Assembly: GCF_006494375.1 (NCBI RefSeq)
Contig: NZ_VHIZ01000056.1
Location: forward strand, 141,685 to 205,684
Length of the DNA: 64,000 bases
Reading direction: 5' to 3'
Origin: Pantoea anthophila
GTDB taxonomy: Bacteria; Pseudomonadota; Gammaproteobacteria; Enterobacterales; Enterobacteriaceae
Part shown: positions 37,584 through 48,472 of the stretch, one piece after another
Layout of the letters: every line of letters begins with the position of its first letter
Position numbering within the stretch: the first letter of the stretch is position 1
The notes under the pieces: generated by a model
Seen by the model: only the letters and a program-made list of their open reading frames with translations
Told to the model about the DNA's origin: nothing
The model's database searches: none
Made by a program: the position numbers and the translations under genes

Positions 37584-40112
37584 TCAGCGTGCCACCAGCA
37601 CGGCGCACCACTGCGACGCCAGGTCGCCCAGCGCCAGCGCATCGCCTGCATCGAGCGTGTTACCGCTCAGCACATCCTCATAATGGCGCTGACGCAGCCC
37701 GTCCGGCAGGGCGAGGCTGATCTCTGCCCAGCGCGCCGCAGGCGGCTGATCCAGGTTTTCCGGCAGGGCGTCAAAGACCCGGCGCGACACAATGACAATC
37801 ACCGCCTGATCCCCATGGGTGCGGGCAAAGGCCAGCACCTTGTCCGGCTGCCCACCCCCGGCTTCCAGCGCCAGATAGTCGCCGTGGCGGAACAGGTCAG
37901 GTTGCTGCTGGCGCAGCGCCAGCAGCTTCACAATCGCCTGCTGATTAACCTGGCCACGTCGCCAGTGGGCCTCACTGCCGTCGTGCTGCGGCGCACTGAG
38001 CATGGCGGCCAGCGCGTCAAAGTCGGGCTCGCGGCGGTTATCGGGGTCGACCAGGCTGAAGTCCAGCGCCTCGCTGCCCTGATAAATATCGGGCACGCCC
38101 GGCGCGGTGAGTTTCACCACGGTCTGGGTCAGACTGTTGACCAGGCCCGCGCGGATAAAGGGCTGCAGCGCCTCGCAGAAGTCATTAAGGAAGGCGTGAC
38201 TGGCGGGCGAGAGCAGGTGACGGGCATAGCCCAGCACCGCCTCTTCATAGGCGTCATTGTTGTCGGCCCAGTCGGTGCGCAGCTTGGCTTCACGCAGCGC
38301 TTTTTCCACGTAAACCACAAAGCGGGCCTCCAGCGCCGCCAGACCTTCCGCGTCGTCCGGTTGCAGGGTGGTCGGCCAGACGCCAGCCAGCGCTTCATAG
38401 AGCATCCATTCGACCGCCGGCTCCGGTGCCGGGCCATCTTTCAGCCGGACGACCTGATCCTGATTCATCTCCCGCCAGCGGCTCACGCAATCCGCCCAGC
38501 GCTGCGGCGCTTCGGTCAGGGTATAGAGCCGCGCACGCGCATCTTCACCGCGTTTGGTGTCGTGCGTTGAGGTACCCGACAGTGCATCGGGCTGATGTTC
38601 GCGCCGCGCCTGCATTTCGGCGTGGAACTGCGCCAGCGAGAAGTGACGCGCCAGCGGTTCAGCGCCGACCTCATTCAGCGCCAGCGCCATGTGCTGACGG
38701 AAGAACAGCGTATCTTCGACAGACTTCGCCATCAGCGGGCCGGTCAGCTGCTGGAAGCGGGTGCGGAACTGCGTGGCATCCTCGCGGGCCGCAGAGGCGA
38801 CCTCTGCCCGCAGAATCCGGGTCAGAAAGTCGAGCGCCGCGCTGTCTGGTGCCGTGGCGCTGGCTTTCACCTGGCCGACCACCTGCTCCAGCAGTTGCTG
38901 GTCGGCAGGGGTCAGGCCCTCCGGGGTGCCGTAGGTGCGATAGACCGGGAACGCCACCAGCAGCTCGCGCAGCGCATTTTTCAGCTCAGGCTCCGGCTGT
39001 GGCGTGCCCTCTGCGTCGGCAATCGTCAGCGCCAGCTGGAGTAACCGGTTGAATTCACCGGCAAAATTACGGTTCGCCATCAACAGTTTGGCGGCGCGCA
39101 GCTCCGCTTTCATGTCCACGGTTTTGCCAATCACCGCCTGATAGGCTTTGCGCAGGCCACTCAGGCGATCGCTGTCGACCAGCAGGTTGGCGAGCGCCGC
39201 CATAAACTCATAGCCGGTGGTGCCGGAAACCGGCCACTCATCCGGCAGCTGTTCATCCTCACCCAGGATCTTCTCCACGGTGAGGTAGCAGTCGGGACCC
39301 GCCGCCTGGCGCAGCTGCTCCAGATAGCCGCGCGGATCGGCCAGGCCATCGACGTGATCCACCCGCAAGCCCTGCACCGCGCCGCTGTGAACCAGTTCAA
39401 GAATCAGCTGGTGCGCTGCGTCAAAGACCGTTTTGTCCTCCACGCGCACGCCCACCAGACCGGTCACCTCAAAGAAACGCCGGTAGGAGAGGTCGCGCGG
39501 CGCGTCGCGCCAGGACATCAGTCGCCACGGCTGCTGGTCATGCAGGGCCGCGATCTCTGCGGCATCGCGCAGGGCGAGCACCGCCTCTTCCCGATCCTGC
39601 CAGCTCCGTGGGTCCAGCGGGTAGAAATTGTCAAAGTAGGCCAGCGCCGGCTTGCCGCTCTGCGGGTCGCGCTGCACGCTGATCTCGCCATTCGCCAGCA
39701 CCGCCTCAAAGGTGTCACCGAGGAACGGCAGTGTCAGGCGACGTGACCAGTCAATATCAAAATAGGTGGCGTAGCGACTCTGTTCGCCATGTTCGATCAC
39801 GTCGCGCCACCACGGGTTCTCCAGCGACGCGGCCATATGGTTCGGCACAATGTCGAGGATCAGGCCCAGTCCGGCGGCCTGCAGCGCGGCGACCATCCGA
39901 TCAAATCCTTCGCGTCCGCCAATGGCGGGCTCGATCTCGTTGACGTCGGTGACGTCATAGCCGTGGGTGGACTCCGCGGTCGCGCTGAAGATCGGCGAGG
40001 CGTAGAGATGGCTGATCCCAAGCTGTTTCAGATAGGGCACCAGCGCCGCGGCGCGGTCAAAGGTCATGCCGTTGCGGAACTGGATGCGATAGGTTGCGGT
40101 TGGAATAGTCAT
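37584..40112 (-). CDS. treY: Malto-oligosyltrehalose synthase TreY
   Basis: TreY (GH13_26) turns the reducing-end alpha-1,4 bond of a malto-oligosaccharide into an alpha,alpha-1,1 bond. The 842 residues are slightly longer than many homologues. Visible are TYRIQFRNGMTFDRAA at the N-terminus, HGYDVTDVNEIEPAIGG, DIVPNHMA, the nucleophile region LRVDHVDGLADPRGYL, and GTSTHDTKRGEDARAR. It overlaps treZ by 4 bases and lies 50 bases before glgX. It is cytosolic. E. coli K-12 lacks this route. Confidence 0.95.
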   Translation of the reverse strand: MTIPTATYRIQFRNGMTFDRAAALVPYLKQLGISHLYASPIFSATAESTHGYDVTDVNEIEPAIGGREGFDRMVAALQAAGLGLILDIVPNHMAASLENPWWRDVIEHGEQSRYATYFDIDWSRRLTLPFLGDTFEAVLANGEISVQRDPQSGKPALAYFDNFYPLDPRSWQDREEAVLALRDAAEIAALHDQQPWRLMSWRDAPRDLSYRRFFEVTGLVGVRVEDKTVFDAAHQLILELVHSGAVQGLRVDHVDGLADPRGYLEQLRQAAGPDCYLTVEKILGEDEQLPDEWPVSGTTGYEFMAALANLLVDSDRLSGLRKAYQAVIGKTVDMKAELRAAKLLMANRNFAGEFNRLLQLALTIADAEGTPQPEPELKNALRELLVAFPVYRTYGTPEGLTPADQQLLEQVVGQVKASATAPDSAALDFLTRILRAEVASAAREDATQFRTRFQQLTGPLMAKSVEDTLFFRQHMALALNEVGAEPLARHFSLAQFHAEMQARREHQPDALSGTSTHDTKRGEDARARLYTLTEAPQRWADCVSRWREMNQDQVVRLKDGPAPEPAVEWMLYEALAGVWPTTLQPDDAEGLAALEARFVVYVEKALREAKLRTDWADNNDAYEEAVLGYARHLLSPASHAFLNDFCEALQPFIRAGLVNSLTQTVVKLTAPGVPDIYQGSEALDFSLVDPDNRREPDFDALAAMLSAPQHDGSEAHWRRGQVNQQAIVKLLALRQQQPDLFRHGDYLALEAGGGQPDKVLAFARTHGDQAVIVIVSRRVFDALPENLDQPPAARWAEISLALPDGLRQRHYEDVLSGNTLDAGDALALGDLASQWCAVLVAR

Positions 40113-41893
40113 GCGGTTTCTCCCTTAGCCAGACGCACCACGATAGAGTCAGGCGCGAGTTCAGTTGCGGCCTGCGGCCAGGCAAACAGGGTCTTACCCG
40201 GCAGATCGGGGATCGGCTGCGTGCGGTTGCTGACGTTCAGCGCCAGGGAGAGCGTGCCCGCCGGGAAGTCCCAGCGCACCGCGAGGAAGCCCTCTGACGT
40301 CGTGATCACCTGGCCGGCGTCCCCCCCGGCGCTCTGCAGCAGCGGCACAATATGCTGCTGACGCAGGCTGAGCAGCTGGCGCGTCAGTGCCAGCCACTGC
40401 TGGCCTTCCGGCGTCTCCCTCTTCTGCCAGTTAAGTTTCGACTGTTCAAAAGTGGTCACATCATTAGGGTCCGGCACGGTTTCACCGTGACCGGCATGGC
40501 CTTCAAATTCTCTGGCGCGGCCTTCGCGCACCGCTTTAGCCAGATCGCCGTGGAAATCGGTGAAGAACAGGAACGGCCGGGTTTCGCCATACTCTTCGCC
40601 CATGAACAGCAGCGGGATATGCGGCGAGACCAGCAGGGTGGCCAGCAGCACCTGAGTGCGCGCCGCGCCAGCCAGGCTGATGAGCCTTTCGCCCTGCGCC
40701 CGGTTGCCCGTCTGATCGTGATTCTGGATAAAGTCGACAAAGGCCACCGGCGGCTGGCTGCTGCTTTTCACCCCACGCGGTTCACCTGACTGCTTCGACA
40801 CTTCGCCCTGATAGACAAAGCCTTCTGCCAGCGCCCGCGCCACCTGCTGCGCCGGATGATCGGCAAAGTCCTGGTAGTAAGCGTGATCTTCCCCGGTCGC
40901 CAGCACATGCACGGCGTTGTGGAAGTCATCGTTCCACTCCCCCGTGAACAGCGGAGCGTCGCCTTTTTCATCACGCGGATGAAGGAAGGTGACATTGCGG
41001 CAGTCTTCGGTGGTGAGATGGATAGGGCGATCGGTAATCGTCGAGCGGATACGCTCGGCAATCTCAATCAGCACATGCTTTTCGCTGGGATCGTCAATCT
41101 GATCGATGGCGTCAAAACGCAGGCCGTCGAGATTAAACTCCTGCAGCCAGTAGAGCGGCGCCTCCACAATGTAGCGACGAACCGCATCAACGTCATAGGC
41201 GATGCCTGCCCCCCACGGCGTCTTGCGCTCCTGATGGAAGAAGTCAGGCGAGAGCAGGGGCAGATAGTTGCCCTCCGGGCCGAAGTGGTTCAGCACGATA
41301 TCGAGCACCACCGACAGACCGTGGCCGTGCGCTGCGTCGATAAAGGCTTTGAAATCATCGGGTGTGCCGTAGGCGGCGTGCGGTGCATAGAGCAGCACGC
41401 CGTCGTAGCCCCAGCCGCGGTTGCCGCCAAACTGCGACACCGGGAGCACCTCGATCATGGTAATGCCGGTTTCCGCCAGCACCGGAAGCTTTTCAATCGC
41501 GGCCCGGAAAGTGCCTTCGGGGGTAAAGGTGCCGATGTGCAGTTCATACACCACCGACTCCGGCCACGGACGGCCGCGCCACGCGGTGTTCTGCCACTGA
41601 TAAGCATCAGGATCGATCACCAGAGAGGGGCCGTTGACCTCCGCTTTCTGGGCGCGGGCGGCGGGATCGGGCACGGCTGTGCCATCGGCCAGCACAAAGT
41701 CATACTCCGCGCCGGCGGCCACACCGGCAACCTGCGTCTCAAACCAGCCGTCAGCCTGCGGGGTCATCTCTATGTCTTTACCGGAGAGGCGCAGCGTCAC
41801 ACGTTGCTGGCCGGTTGCCCAGAGGCGAAAACGCACCTCATCACGGGCAACCCGTTCAGCGCCCCAGCTTTTGGAAAAAGATTTGGATTCCAT
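40109..41893 (-). CDS. treZ: Malto-oligosyltrehalose trehalohydrolase TreZ
   Basis: TreZ (GH13_10) releases free trehalose from malto-oligosyltrehalose. It has 594 residues. The N-terminal CBM48-like domain (about 1-100) is followed by the barrel: VLDIVLNHFGPEGNYL, nucleophile Asp in GLRFDAIDQI, general acid Glu in HLTTEDCRN, and FIQNHDQTGNRAQGERL. It is the first gene of the treZ-treY-glgX operon. Its promoter must lie in the 41894-42306 gap, but no element there is clear. Trehalose protects against osmotic stress and drying. Confidence 0.95.
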   Translation of the reverse strand: MESKSFSKSWGAERVARDEVRFRLWATGQQRVTLRLSGKDIEMTPQADGWFETQVAGVAAGAEYDFVLADGTAVPDPAARAQKAEVNGPSLVIDPDAYQWQNTAWRGRPWPESVVYELHIGTFTPEGTFRAAIEKLPVLAETGITMIEVLPVSQFGGNRGWGYDGVLLYAPHAAYGTPDDFKAFIDAAHGHGLSVVLDIVLNHFGPEGNYLPLLSPDFFHQERKTPWGAGIAYDVDAVRRYIVEAPLYWLQEFNLDGLRFDAIDQIDDPSEKHVLIEIAERIRSTITDRPIHLTTEDCRNVTFLHPRDEKGDAPLFTGEWNDDFHNAVHVLATGEDHAYYQDFADHPAQQVARALAEGFVYQGEVSKQSGEPRGVKSSSQPPVAFVDFIQNHDQTGNRAQGERLISLAGAARTQVLLATLLVSPHIPLLFMGEEYGETRPFLFFTDFHGDLAKAVREGRAREFEGHAGHGETVPDPNDVTTFEQSKLNWQKRETPEGQQWLALTRQLLSLRQQHIVPLLQSAGGDAGQVITTSEGFLAVRWDFPAGTLSLALNVSNRTQPIPDLPGKTLFAWPQAATELAPDSIVVRLAKGETA

Positions 41894-42306
41894 TCAGTTG
41901 CCTCATTTAGCCTGGAAATGCGCAATGGCGTCCATCGCGCGAAAAGGATGTTGATCATGCAAATGTCAAAAATCATAAACCTGCCAGCGAGACCAGGATG
42001 CCGGGTGGGCCGGCGCGTCTCTTCAGCCAGGAAGCTGGACTGGTATTCAGTGTGATGCGGTGGAAAAGGGCGGTGAGACCGCTTCCACGCGGCTACAGTG
42101 AATAATCATAGACTAAGATGTTGCCCTCGCCGGGCGGCGGAGGGGCTGGTGAACAAAATTTGCGTTTATGACGCTGAATCAGCGTGATCCGGGATGAGTG
42201 AAAGCGGGGGCGGCGCAGAAAAGGCTGACGCAGGGGGCGGATTCGCTATAAGCTCAGGCACGTCCGGACAGGCTCGCCCGTGACGCTGAATGTTTAAGGA
42301 GAGGAT
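41894..42306. other. treZ / lipoprotein divergent gap
   Basis: The 413 bases carry no gene. The right end has the AAGGAGAGG ribosome-binding site of the lipoprotein gene. GTGGAA/TTCCAC inverted repeats occur near 42061-42091. No promoter could be called with confidence. Confidence 0.4.
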
Positions 42307-42600
42307 GTGAGGAAAAACGCCCTGTTAGCCGTGTTGCTGCTGCTTTCTGCCTGCTCTAACCGGGTCGGACACCGGCTGGACAATTCGCATCTGCAGCAGA
42401 TTCATGCCGGTCAGACCACCAAAGCCCAGCTGATCGCCCTGTTCGGCCAGCCCGACAGTGAAACGCCCTACCCGGACGGGCAGCGGCTGCTGAAATGGAC
42501 CTACAGTGAGGCGCGCACCCTGAATACCACCGAGGGGCAGACGCTGACCGTGCAGATGAAAAATGACAGAGTGCTGAACTATGCGCTGAGTAAAAGCTGA
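42307..42600 (+). CDS. Small lipoprotein with SmpA/BamE-like domain
   Basis: A 97-residue lipoprotein starting at GTG with AAGGAGAG upstream. The signal peptide has lipobox LLSAC (Cys16), and Ser at +2 favours outer-membrane sorting. The mature part GHRLDNSHLQQIHAGQTTKA...LIALFGQPDS...LLKWTYSE has the pattern of SmpA/OmlA (BamE-fold) proteins. It is too divergent to be BamE itself. Function is unknown. It is convergent with the channel gene. Confidence 0.75.
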   Translation: MRKNALLAVLLLLSACSNRVGHRLDNSHLQQIHAGQTTKAQLIALFGQPDSETPYPDGQRLLKWTYSEARTLNTTEGQTLTVQMKNDRVLNYALSKS

Positions 42601-42635
42601 ACCGCGCGGCAGCAGGGGCCGCCGCGCGTGGGGGG

Positions 42636-43892
42636 TTACTGTTCGCTGCTCTGCTGCGCGTCCCGGCTCCCGGGGTGCGGCTGAGCCAGCCGGGCGAAAT
42701 CGGCCCCCGCCGGATGCTGATAGATCTGCAGTTCAAACAGACGGGCCATCGAATAGATAAACTCAAAAATTTCCGCCTGGGTATTCTCATAGTCCACCCA
42801 CAGAATGGAGGAGGTGAAGCAGTAGATCTCCACCGGTAACCCATCCGGTGACGGTTTCAGCGGCCGCACCACGATATACATCTCTTTCTGAATATCGTGA
42901 CGCTGGGCGAGCCAGGCGGTCAGGAACTTACGAAATACCATCAGATTGGTAATGCCGTTCTCCATAAACCAGCGGTCGCCCACAGCGCTGATGTCGCGCC
43001 CGTCCAGCAGCCCGGTAATCGCTTCGCTGGCGATGCGGATCTGGCTCATCGACTGCAACATCTCCTGATTCACAAAGGTGATCGACTTCTGATCCAGATA
43101 AAAGCTGCGCATGATACGGCGCGCACCGGAGGAGAACATCGCCTGCCAGTTCGTGTAGGTCTCGGTCAGGAAGTTCTTGGTCGGGATGCGCGAAATGGTG
43201 TTGTCCCAGTTGCGGATGGTGATGGTGTGCAGCGCAATATCGATCACCTCACCACTGATATTGTTATCCGGCATCTCAATCCAGTCGCCCAGCTGCAGCA
43301 CGTCGTTGGAGGAGAGCTGAATATTGGCCACCAGCGACAGCAGCGTATGCTGAAAGATCAGCATCAGCACGGCGGCCACCGCACCCAGCGAGGAGATGAT
43401 GATCGCCGGTGACTTGTTGGACATGATCGCCAGAATCATGATCGCGGCAATAATGTGCACCAGGATTTTACCGATCTGGATGTAGCCTTTAATCGAGTGA
43501 TTCTTGCGCTTCGATTTGCGCGAATAGGAGCTGTTAACGATCTCCAGCACTTCGTTGAAGAAGATCGACAGATAGATAAAGAACAGGATGCCGCAGATGG
43601 TCTGCACGGCGATCTTCAGATGCTCCGGCAGGCCGGGCATGAACTGCAGGAAATTGTAGACAACAATGACCGGCACAAAATTGGAGAGCTTCTGCGAGAG
43701 GCGCACATCTTTGTCCAGCGGCACGCCCTGTTTGTGGCTGCTGAAGAAGACTTTCCTGACCACTTTGACGATGAAGAATTTGCAGATCAGGTGTGTGACC
43801 ATCCCGGCCATAATCAGCAGCAGCAGGCTGAAGCTGGCCGACAACACGCTGTTTCCCTCAATAAAACGCATCAGACTCTGTATGTAATGCAT
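42636..43892 (-). CDS. MscS-family mechanosensitive channel, YbdG-like
   Basis: A 418-residue inner-membrane channel. About five helices (residues 10-190) precede the pore-lining helix SLGAVAAVLMLIFQHTLLSL, then the beta domain VANIQLSSNDVLQLGDWIEM and a cytosolic C-terminal domain. Organisation and length resemble E. coli YbdG (MscM, 415 residues), which contributes to osmotic down-shock release. I use the ATG at plus 43890-43892; in-frame GTG/TTG codons upstream lack better ribosome sites. Confidence 0.87.
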   Translation of the reverse strand: MHYIQSLMRFIEGNSVLSASFSLLLLIMAGMVTHLICKFFIVKVVRKVFFSSHKQGVPLDKDVRLSQKLSNFVPVIVVYNFLQFMPGLPEHLKIAVQTICGILFFIYLSIFFNEVLEIVNSSYSRKSKRKNHSIKGYIQIGKILVHIIAAIMILAIMSNKSPAIIISSLGAVAAVLMLIFQHTLLSLVANIQLSSNDVLQLGDWIEMPDNNISGEVIDIALHTITIRNWDNTISRIPTKNFLTETYTNWQAMFSSGARRIMRSFYLDQKSITFVNQEMLQSMSQIRIASEAITGLLDGRDISAVGDRWFMENGITNLMVFRKFLTAWLAQRHDIQKEMYIVVRPLKPSPDGLPVEIYCFTSSILWVDYENTQAEIFEFIYSMARLFELQIYQHPAGADFARLAQPHPGSRDAQQSSEQ

Positions 43893-44046
43893 GATAACCA
43901 CGTGCAAAAAATGTAAGGGGCGAATTCAACCACAGCAGAGGGGCGGATGTTAAGCGGCGAATGCGCTCAGAGGCCTTCGCGGCGCTTTTTTTGTCCGGCT
44001 GAGTGTGCCTGGCATCACGCCGTGAAAAAGCTTTTCCATCAGGCAC

Positions 44047-44073
44047 TCAGATAAACGTGGCGCTGGCCGATAA
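44047..44073 (+). promoter_or_regulatory. possible flagellar sigma-28 promoter
   Basis: GCCGATAA at 44066-44073 is the exact sigma-28 (FliA) -10 element, 34 bases before a chemoreceptor gene. The -35 at the right spacing (TCAG at 44047) is weak; TAAA at 44052 is too close. Confidence 0.45.
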
Positions 44074-44106
44074 CGCTACTATCTCCTCTGATATGAGCCT
44101 GCTCAC

Positions 44107-45765
44107 ATGATAAAAAATCTTAAAATAACGCACGGTATTCTGGCGGTGCTGGCCGTCTTCATCATTTTACTCACCCTGACCGGTTTCCTGTTCTACAACG
44201 GCATGGCAAAGGCCGATAAAAACTTCGTGGCCGCTGAGCAGCTGACGCTGCAGCAGCAGCACCTGAGCGATGCTGTGAAAACCCTGATCAAAACCCGCGT
44301 CACCATCAACCGCGTGGCGATCCGTTTCCTGAAGAATCAGCAGGACCCGAAATCGCTGGCGGCGATGGCGACGCTGCTGGAGCAGGCGGGGCAGTCTGCG
44401 GCGGCGGCCGACGCCGACTTCACGACCTGGCAGGGGCTGACGCAGCAGGAGAAACAGAGCGACGCGCAGGCGACGCAGGTGAAGGCGGCCTATCAGCAGA
44501 TGCGTGAAACCATGCTCGCCTCCATCACCTTTCTGAAGCAGGGCAACTATCCGGCTTACGGCAACCTGGAGGCGCAGGCCGCCCAGGATCAGCTCGACAG
44601 CGCCTATCAGGCCTGGCGTGCGCTGAACATCCAGCTGATGAAAGCGACCTCCGAGCATAATCAGCGCAGCCTGACGGATGCACTCTGGACGCTGCTGATC
44701 ATCGGTCTGATTACCGTTGTGGTGGCCGCAGCGGTCTGGGTCGGGCTGCAAAAACTGCTGGTCGGCCCGCTCGGCAGGCTGACCGGTTACATGCGTGCCA
44801 TCTCGGGCGGTGATTTAACCTCCGCGATTCAGCAGGAAGGGCGCAATGAGATGGGGCTGCTGGTTCAGGAGCTGCAGCAGATGCGCGATGCGCTGGTGGT
44901 GACCATCACCTCGGTTGATGACGCTACCCGTTCAATCTTCACCGGTGCGGCGGAGATCTCCGCGGGCAGCAGCGATCTCTCCTCCCGCACCGAACAGCAG
45001 GCCGCCGCGCTGGAGCAGACCGCGGCCAGCATGGAGCAGCTCACCTCGACGGTGAAACTCAACGCCGACAACGCCCGCCAGGCGACCACGGTGTCAAAAG
45101 AGGCGTCAACCACGGCGGTGCAGGGCGGCGAGACGGTGGCCCGGGTCATCGCCAACATGGATCAGATCAGCGAAAGCTCCGGTCAGATCGCCGGGATTAT
45201 CGCTATTATCGACAGCATCGCGTTTCAGACCAACATTCTGGCGCTGAATGCGGCCGTTGAGGCGGCGCGCGCCGGGGAGCAGGGCCGGGGATTTGCGGTG
45301 GTGGCGGGTGAAGTGCGATCGCTGGCTGGCCGCAGCGCCACGGCCGCGCAGGAGATCCGCGGCCTGATTGACCGCTCTGCTGAGCGGATCAGAACCGGTG
45401 CCGGTTACGCCGCGCAGGCGGGCAGCGCGATGGAGAGCATCGTGACATCGGTAAGCCGGGTCACGCAGCTGATCGAAGAGATCGCCGCCTCCTCGACCGA
45501 ACAGACCCGTGGCATTGAGCAGGTCTGCATCGCCGTTTCAGAGATGGATGGCGTTACGCAGCAGAACGCCGCGCTGGTGGAGGAGTCTGCCAGTGCCGCC
45601 GCCTCGCTGGAGGAGCAGGCAAGTTACCTGCGTAAAACGGTCGCGGTTTTCAAAACCGGCACGCTGCACGCCGCGTTTTCAGCCGCACCGGTCGCGAAGG
45701 CGATCGCCGCGCCACAGCGTCAGCCTGTCGCCGTGGCAGACAACGACAACTGGCAGAGCTTCTGA
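44107..45765 (+). CDS. Methyl-accepting chemotaxis protein
   Basis: A 552-residue transmembrane chemoreceptor. TM1 (about 8-32) is followed by a four-helix periplasmic ligand domain of Tar type (about 35-190), TM2 (about 193-215), HAMP (216-268) and the signalling coiled coil. The hairpin tip has [20 protein letters not shown]. It ends in NWQSF, a variant of the NWETF pentapeptide tether for CheR/CheB, so it is likely a high-abundance, methylation-competent receptor. The ligand is unknown. Confidence 0.94.
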   Translation: MIKNLKITHGILAVLAVFIILLTLTGFLFYNGMAKADKNFVAAEQLTLQQQHLSDAVKTLIKTRVTINRVAIRFLKNQQDPKSLAAMATLLEQAGQSAAAADADFTTWQGLTQQEKQSDAQATQVKAAYQQMRETMLASITFLKQGNYPAYGNLEAQAAQDQLDSAYQAWRALNIQLMKATSEHNQRSLTDALWTLLIIGLITVVVAAAVWVGLQKLLVGPLGRLTGYMRAISGGDLTSAIQQEGRNEMGLLVQELQQMRDALVVTITSVDDATRSIFTGAAEISAGSSDLSSRTEQQAAALEQTAASMEQLTSTVKLNADNARQATTVSKEASTTAVQGGETVARVIANMDQISESSGQIAGIIAIIDSIAFQTNILALNAAVEAARAGEQGRGFAVVAGEVRSLAGRSATAAQEIRGLIDRSAERIRTGAGYAAQAGSAMESIVTSVSRVTQLIEEIAASSTEQTRGIEQVCIAVSEMDGVTQQNAALVEESASAAASLEEQASYLRKTVAVFKTGTLHAAFSAAPVAKAIAAPQRQPVAVADNDNWQSF

Positions 45766-45805
45766 CGGGAACGCCTTTTACGTCAGGGTTCCGCTTTCTC
45801 CGCCA

Positions 45806-45838
45806 TAAAAAAAACCGCCCGGGGGGCGGTTTTTTTAT
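45806..45838. terminator. bidirectional terminator MCP/katE
   Basis: AACCGCCC-GGGGGGCGGTT type stem with eight A on the left and seven T on the right, between two convergent genes. Confidence 0.9.
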
Positions 45839-45850
45839 TCACTTAACGCA

Positions 45851-48115
45851 TCAGGCCGGAACAGACTGCGCCTTCTGGCTGCGGGTCCAGACGCGGTGCG
45901 CTTTCATCGCCTGCGTAAATTCAGAGGTCAGGGCGCTTTCCGCCGAGTCACCCTGCACGATGCCTTCTTCCTGATCGCCATCACCCAGACCGAACTGCGC
46001 TTTGAAGCGGCGCGCGTCGCCCACCAGGCCAATGACCTTGAGGTGCTTGTAGGCTTCCAGCAGGAAGTAGCGGGCATCGCCACTTAACAGCAGCGCATCG
46101 ATGTTGCCATCCGGTACGATCACCGCATCAAAGGTCAGCGAAGGCAGACCGGCGAAGGTGGCGTCGATCGGCAGTACGGAACCATCGTCGGCACGCACCT
46201 GGCCCATGTGCGGCGCCAGAAGTTTGGCGTGCACACCTTCCGCTTTCAGCGCCTGCAGGATCGCCAGCACACCGTCCGCTTTCACGCCGTCGCTCAGCAG
46301 CAGTGCAACCTGACGGCCTTTGATCTCGCCATCCGGCACGGCATAGAGGCTCAGGCTGTCATCTTTGGTCAGGCCGTTGACCGGTGCCGGCGGCTGGATA
46401 TTGCGCTGCTCGTCGGTCAGGGCGATGCCCAGATTATCGGCCACACCCTGCGCCAGTTTGGTATCGATGCGCGCCAGATGATCCACCACGCGCTCACGAA
46501 TATAGGCACGTCCTACTTTGCTCAGCTCAAACGAATAGGCACCGATGATGTGCTGCTGCTCAACCTCGGTCTGGCTCTGCCAGAACAGGCGCGGCTGGGC
46601 ATAGTATTCGCCGAAGGAGGGGCTGCGCTCGCGCACCTTGTGGCCTTCTATCCGCTCCTGATAGCTCTCGAAACCGCCGCCTTTCGCCGCCGGTGGGGTT
46701 TCACGCGGCCAGTTGTCGTTGATCGAGTTCGGCTCGTAGTTAGCCGGGTTGGTGTCGATGTCCTGACGATGCATCCCCTGACGCTGGAAGTTATGGTAAG
46801 GGCAGGTCGGACGGTTAATCGGGATCTCGTGGAAGTTCGGGCCGCCCAGACGACTGATCTGCGTGTCGGTATAGGAGAACAGGCGACCCTGCAGCAGCGG
46901 ATCGTTGGAGAAATCGAGCCCCGGCACGATATGACCCGGATGGAATGCCACCTGCTCGGTTTCGGCAAAGAAGTTGTCCGGGTTACGGTTCAGCACCATT
47001 TTGCCGACAATTTCAACCGGCACCAGCGCTTCCGGGATCAGTTTGGTGGCATCGAGAATGTCGAAGTCAAATTTGAACTCATCCTCTTCCGGGATCAGCT
47101 GCAGGCCCAGTTCATATTCCGGGAAATCGCCCGCTTCAATGGCTTCCCACAGATCGCGGCGGTGGAAGTCCGGATCGCGGCCGGTCAGTTTCTGCGACTC
47201 ATCCCACAGCAGTGAGGCTTTACCGGCCACCGGCTTCCAGTGGAAGCGGACAAAGGTCGCTTTGCCTTCGGCGTTAATCAGGCGGAAGGTGTGGATCCCG
47301 AAGCCTTCCATGGTGCGATAGCTGCGCGGAATGCCGCGATCGGACATCGCCCAGATGACGTTGTGCATGGTTTCCGGCTGCAGGGAGACATAATCCCAGA
47401 AGGTGTCATGGGCGCTCTGGCCCTGCGGGATTTCATTGTGCGGCTCCGGCTTAACGGCGTGCACAAAGTCAGGGAATTTATGCGCATCCTGAATAAAGAA
47501 CACCGGGGTGTTGTTACCGACCAGGTCAAACACGCCTTCTTCGGTATAAAACTTGGCGGCGAAACCGCGGATATCACGCACGGTATCGGCAGAGCCAGCA
47601 CCCCCCTGTACGGTGGAGAAACGCACGAAAACCGGGGTGGTCTGATTCGGATCGCTGAGGAACTGAGCTTTGGTCAGATCTTTCAGTGAGCGGTAAGGCT
47701 GAAAGTAGCCGTGTGCCGCTGAGCCGCGTGCATGCACGATACGCTCAGGAATACGCTCATGGTCAAAGTGCGTGATCTTCTCACGCAGGATGAAGTCTTC
47801 CAGCAGGGTCGGACCGCGCGTACCGGCTCGCAGGGAGTTCTGGTCGTTGGCGATGCGGGTGCCCTGATTGGTGGTCAGCGGCTGGTTCGTGCCGTTTTTA
47901 CGGCTGGCTTCAAGCTGGTCGAGTTTGGCGTTGTGGGTCTGTGGCGCTTTCAGGCTGCCTGGGGCAGTAGGCTGCTTGCCTGGCGGAGTGGGTTCGGCGG
48001 GTGGCTGATGCGAACCATCTTTCGGTGCCAGCGAACCCAGACCCGGCTCTGACGACTCTGGTCCGGTAGTGGGCGCACGGTGGCTCAGGGGTTTCTTCTC
48101 AGTTTCTTTCGACAT
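45851..48115 (-). CDS. katE: Catalase HPII
   Basis: KatE is a large-subunit monofunctional haem catalase (754 residues from the ATG at plus 48113-48115; 753 in E. coli). The flexible N-terminal arm includes [19 protein letters not shown]. The catalytic His is in [14 protein letters not shown], an Asn in [11 protein letters not shown], and the haem-ligand Tyr in [20 protein letters not shown]. The C-terminal flavodoxin-like domain (about 595-750) is typical of HPII. A sigma-S-like -10 lies 39 bases upstream. Confidence 0.96.
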   Translation of the reverse strand: MSKETEKKPLSHRAPTTGPESSEPGLGSLAPKDGSHQPPAEPTPPGKQPTAPGSLKAPQTHNAKLDQLEASRKNGTNQPLTTNQGTRIANDQNSLRAGTRGPTLLEDFILREKITHFDHERIPERIVHARGSAAHGYFQPYRSLKDLTKAQFLSDPNQTTPVFVRFSTVQGGAGSADTVRDIRGFAAKFYTEEGVFDLVGNNTPVFFIQDAHKFPDFVHAVKPEPHNEIPQGQSAHDTFWDYVSLQPETMHNVIWAMSDRGIPRSYRTMEGFGIHTFRLINAEGKATFVRFHWKPVAGKASLLWDESQKLTGRDPDFHRRDLWEAIEAGDFPEYELGLQLIPEEDEFKFDFDILDATKLIPEALVPVEIVGKMVLNRNPDNFFAETEQVAFHPGHIVPGLDFSNDPLLQGRLFSYTDTQISRLGGPNFHEIPINRPTCPYHNFQRQGMHRQDIDTNPANYEPNSINDNWPRETPPAAKGGGFESYQERIEGHKVRERSPSFGEYYAQPRLFWQSQTEVEQQHIIGAYSFELSKVGRAYIRERVVDHLARIDTKLAQGVADNLGIALTDEQRNIQPPAPVNGLTKDDSLSLYAVPDGEIKGRQVALLLSDGVKADGVLAILQALKAEGVHAKLLAPHMGQVRADDGSVLPIDATFAGLPSLTFDAVIVPDGNIDALLLSGDARYFLLEAYKHLKVIGLVGDARRFKAQFGLGDGDQEEGIVQGDSAESALTSEFTQAMKAHRVWTRSQKAQSVPA

Positions 48116-48153
48116 TAATCCATGCTCCGGCTGTTGTTTTATTTTCGACGACA

Positions 48154-48163
48154 CTAAATATAG
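48154..48163 (-). promoter_or_regulatory. sigma-S-like -10 of katE
   Basis: Minus-strand CTATATTTAG resembles the RpoS extended -10 CTATACTTAA (8 of 10). katE is a classic RpoS gene in E. coli, and the site is 39-48 bases upstream of the start codon. Confidence 0.45.
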
Positions 48164-48449
48164 AACAACCTGAACAATGCTGAGGGTAAACGGGGCATTT
48201 AATCCGGATGGCTGCCTCTTTTTCGTCCGGCTGAAAACGTACGCTTATCTGCGGGTACGCCTTGTCGCTTCGCTTATTCACCCTCTGTGCCGTCTGGCTT
48301 ATCGGCGGGTCAGTGCCCGCCCGCCAGGCCATCCGCTCTGTTTTCCCTCCGCCAGCCTGACCTGCCATCTCTCCCCGCTGAGGCGCTGAACCGGGGAGAT
48401 AACCATAAACAGATTTAATGTTGATAAAGCGGCAAACGGGTTGAATATG

Positions 48450-48472
48450 GAAATGTTATATCATAACATTTC
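48450..48472. promoter_or_regulatory. Zur operator of zinT
   Basis: A 23-bp palindrome with left arm GAAATGTTATA and right arm ATAACATTTC around TC fits the enteric Zur consensus essentially perfectly. It is 30 bases before the zinT start. Confidence 0.93.
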
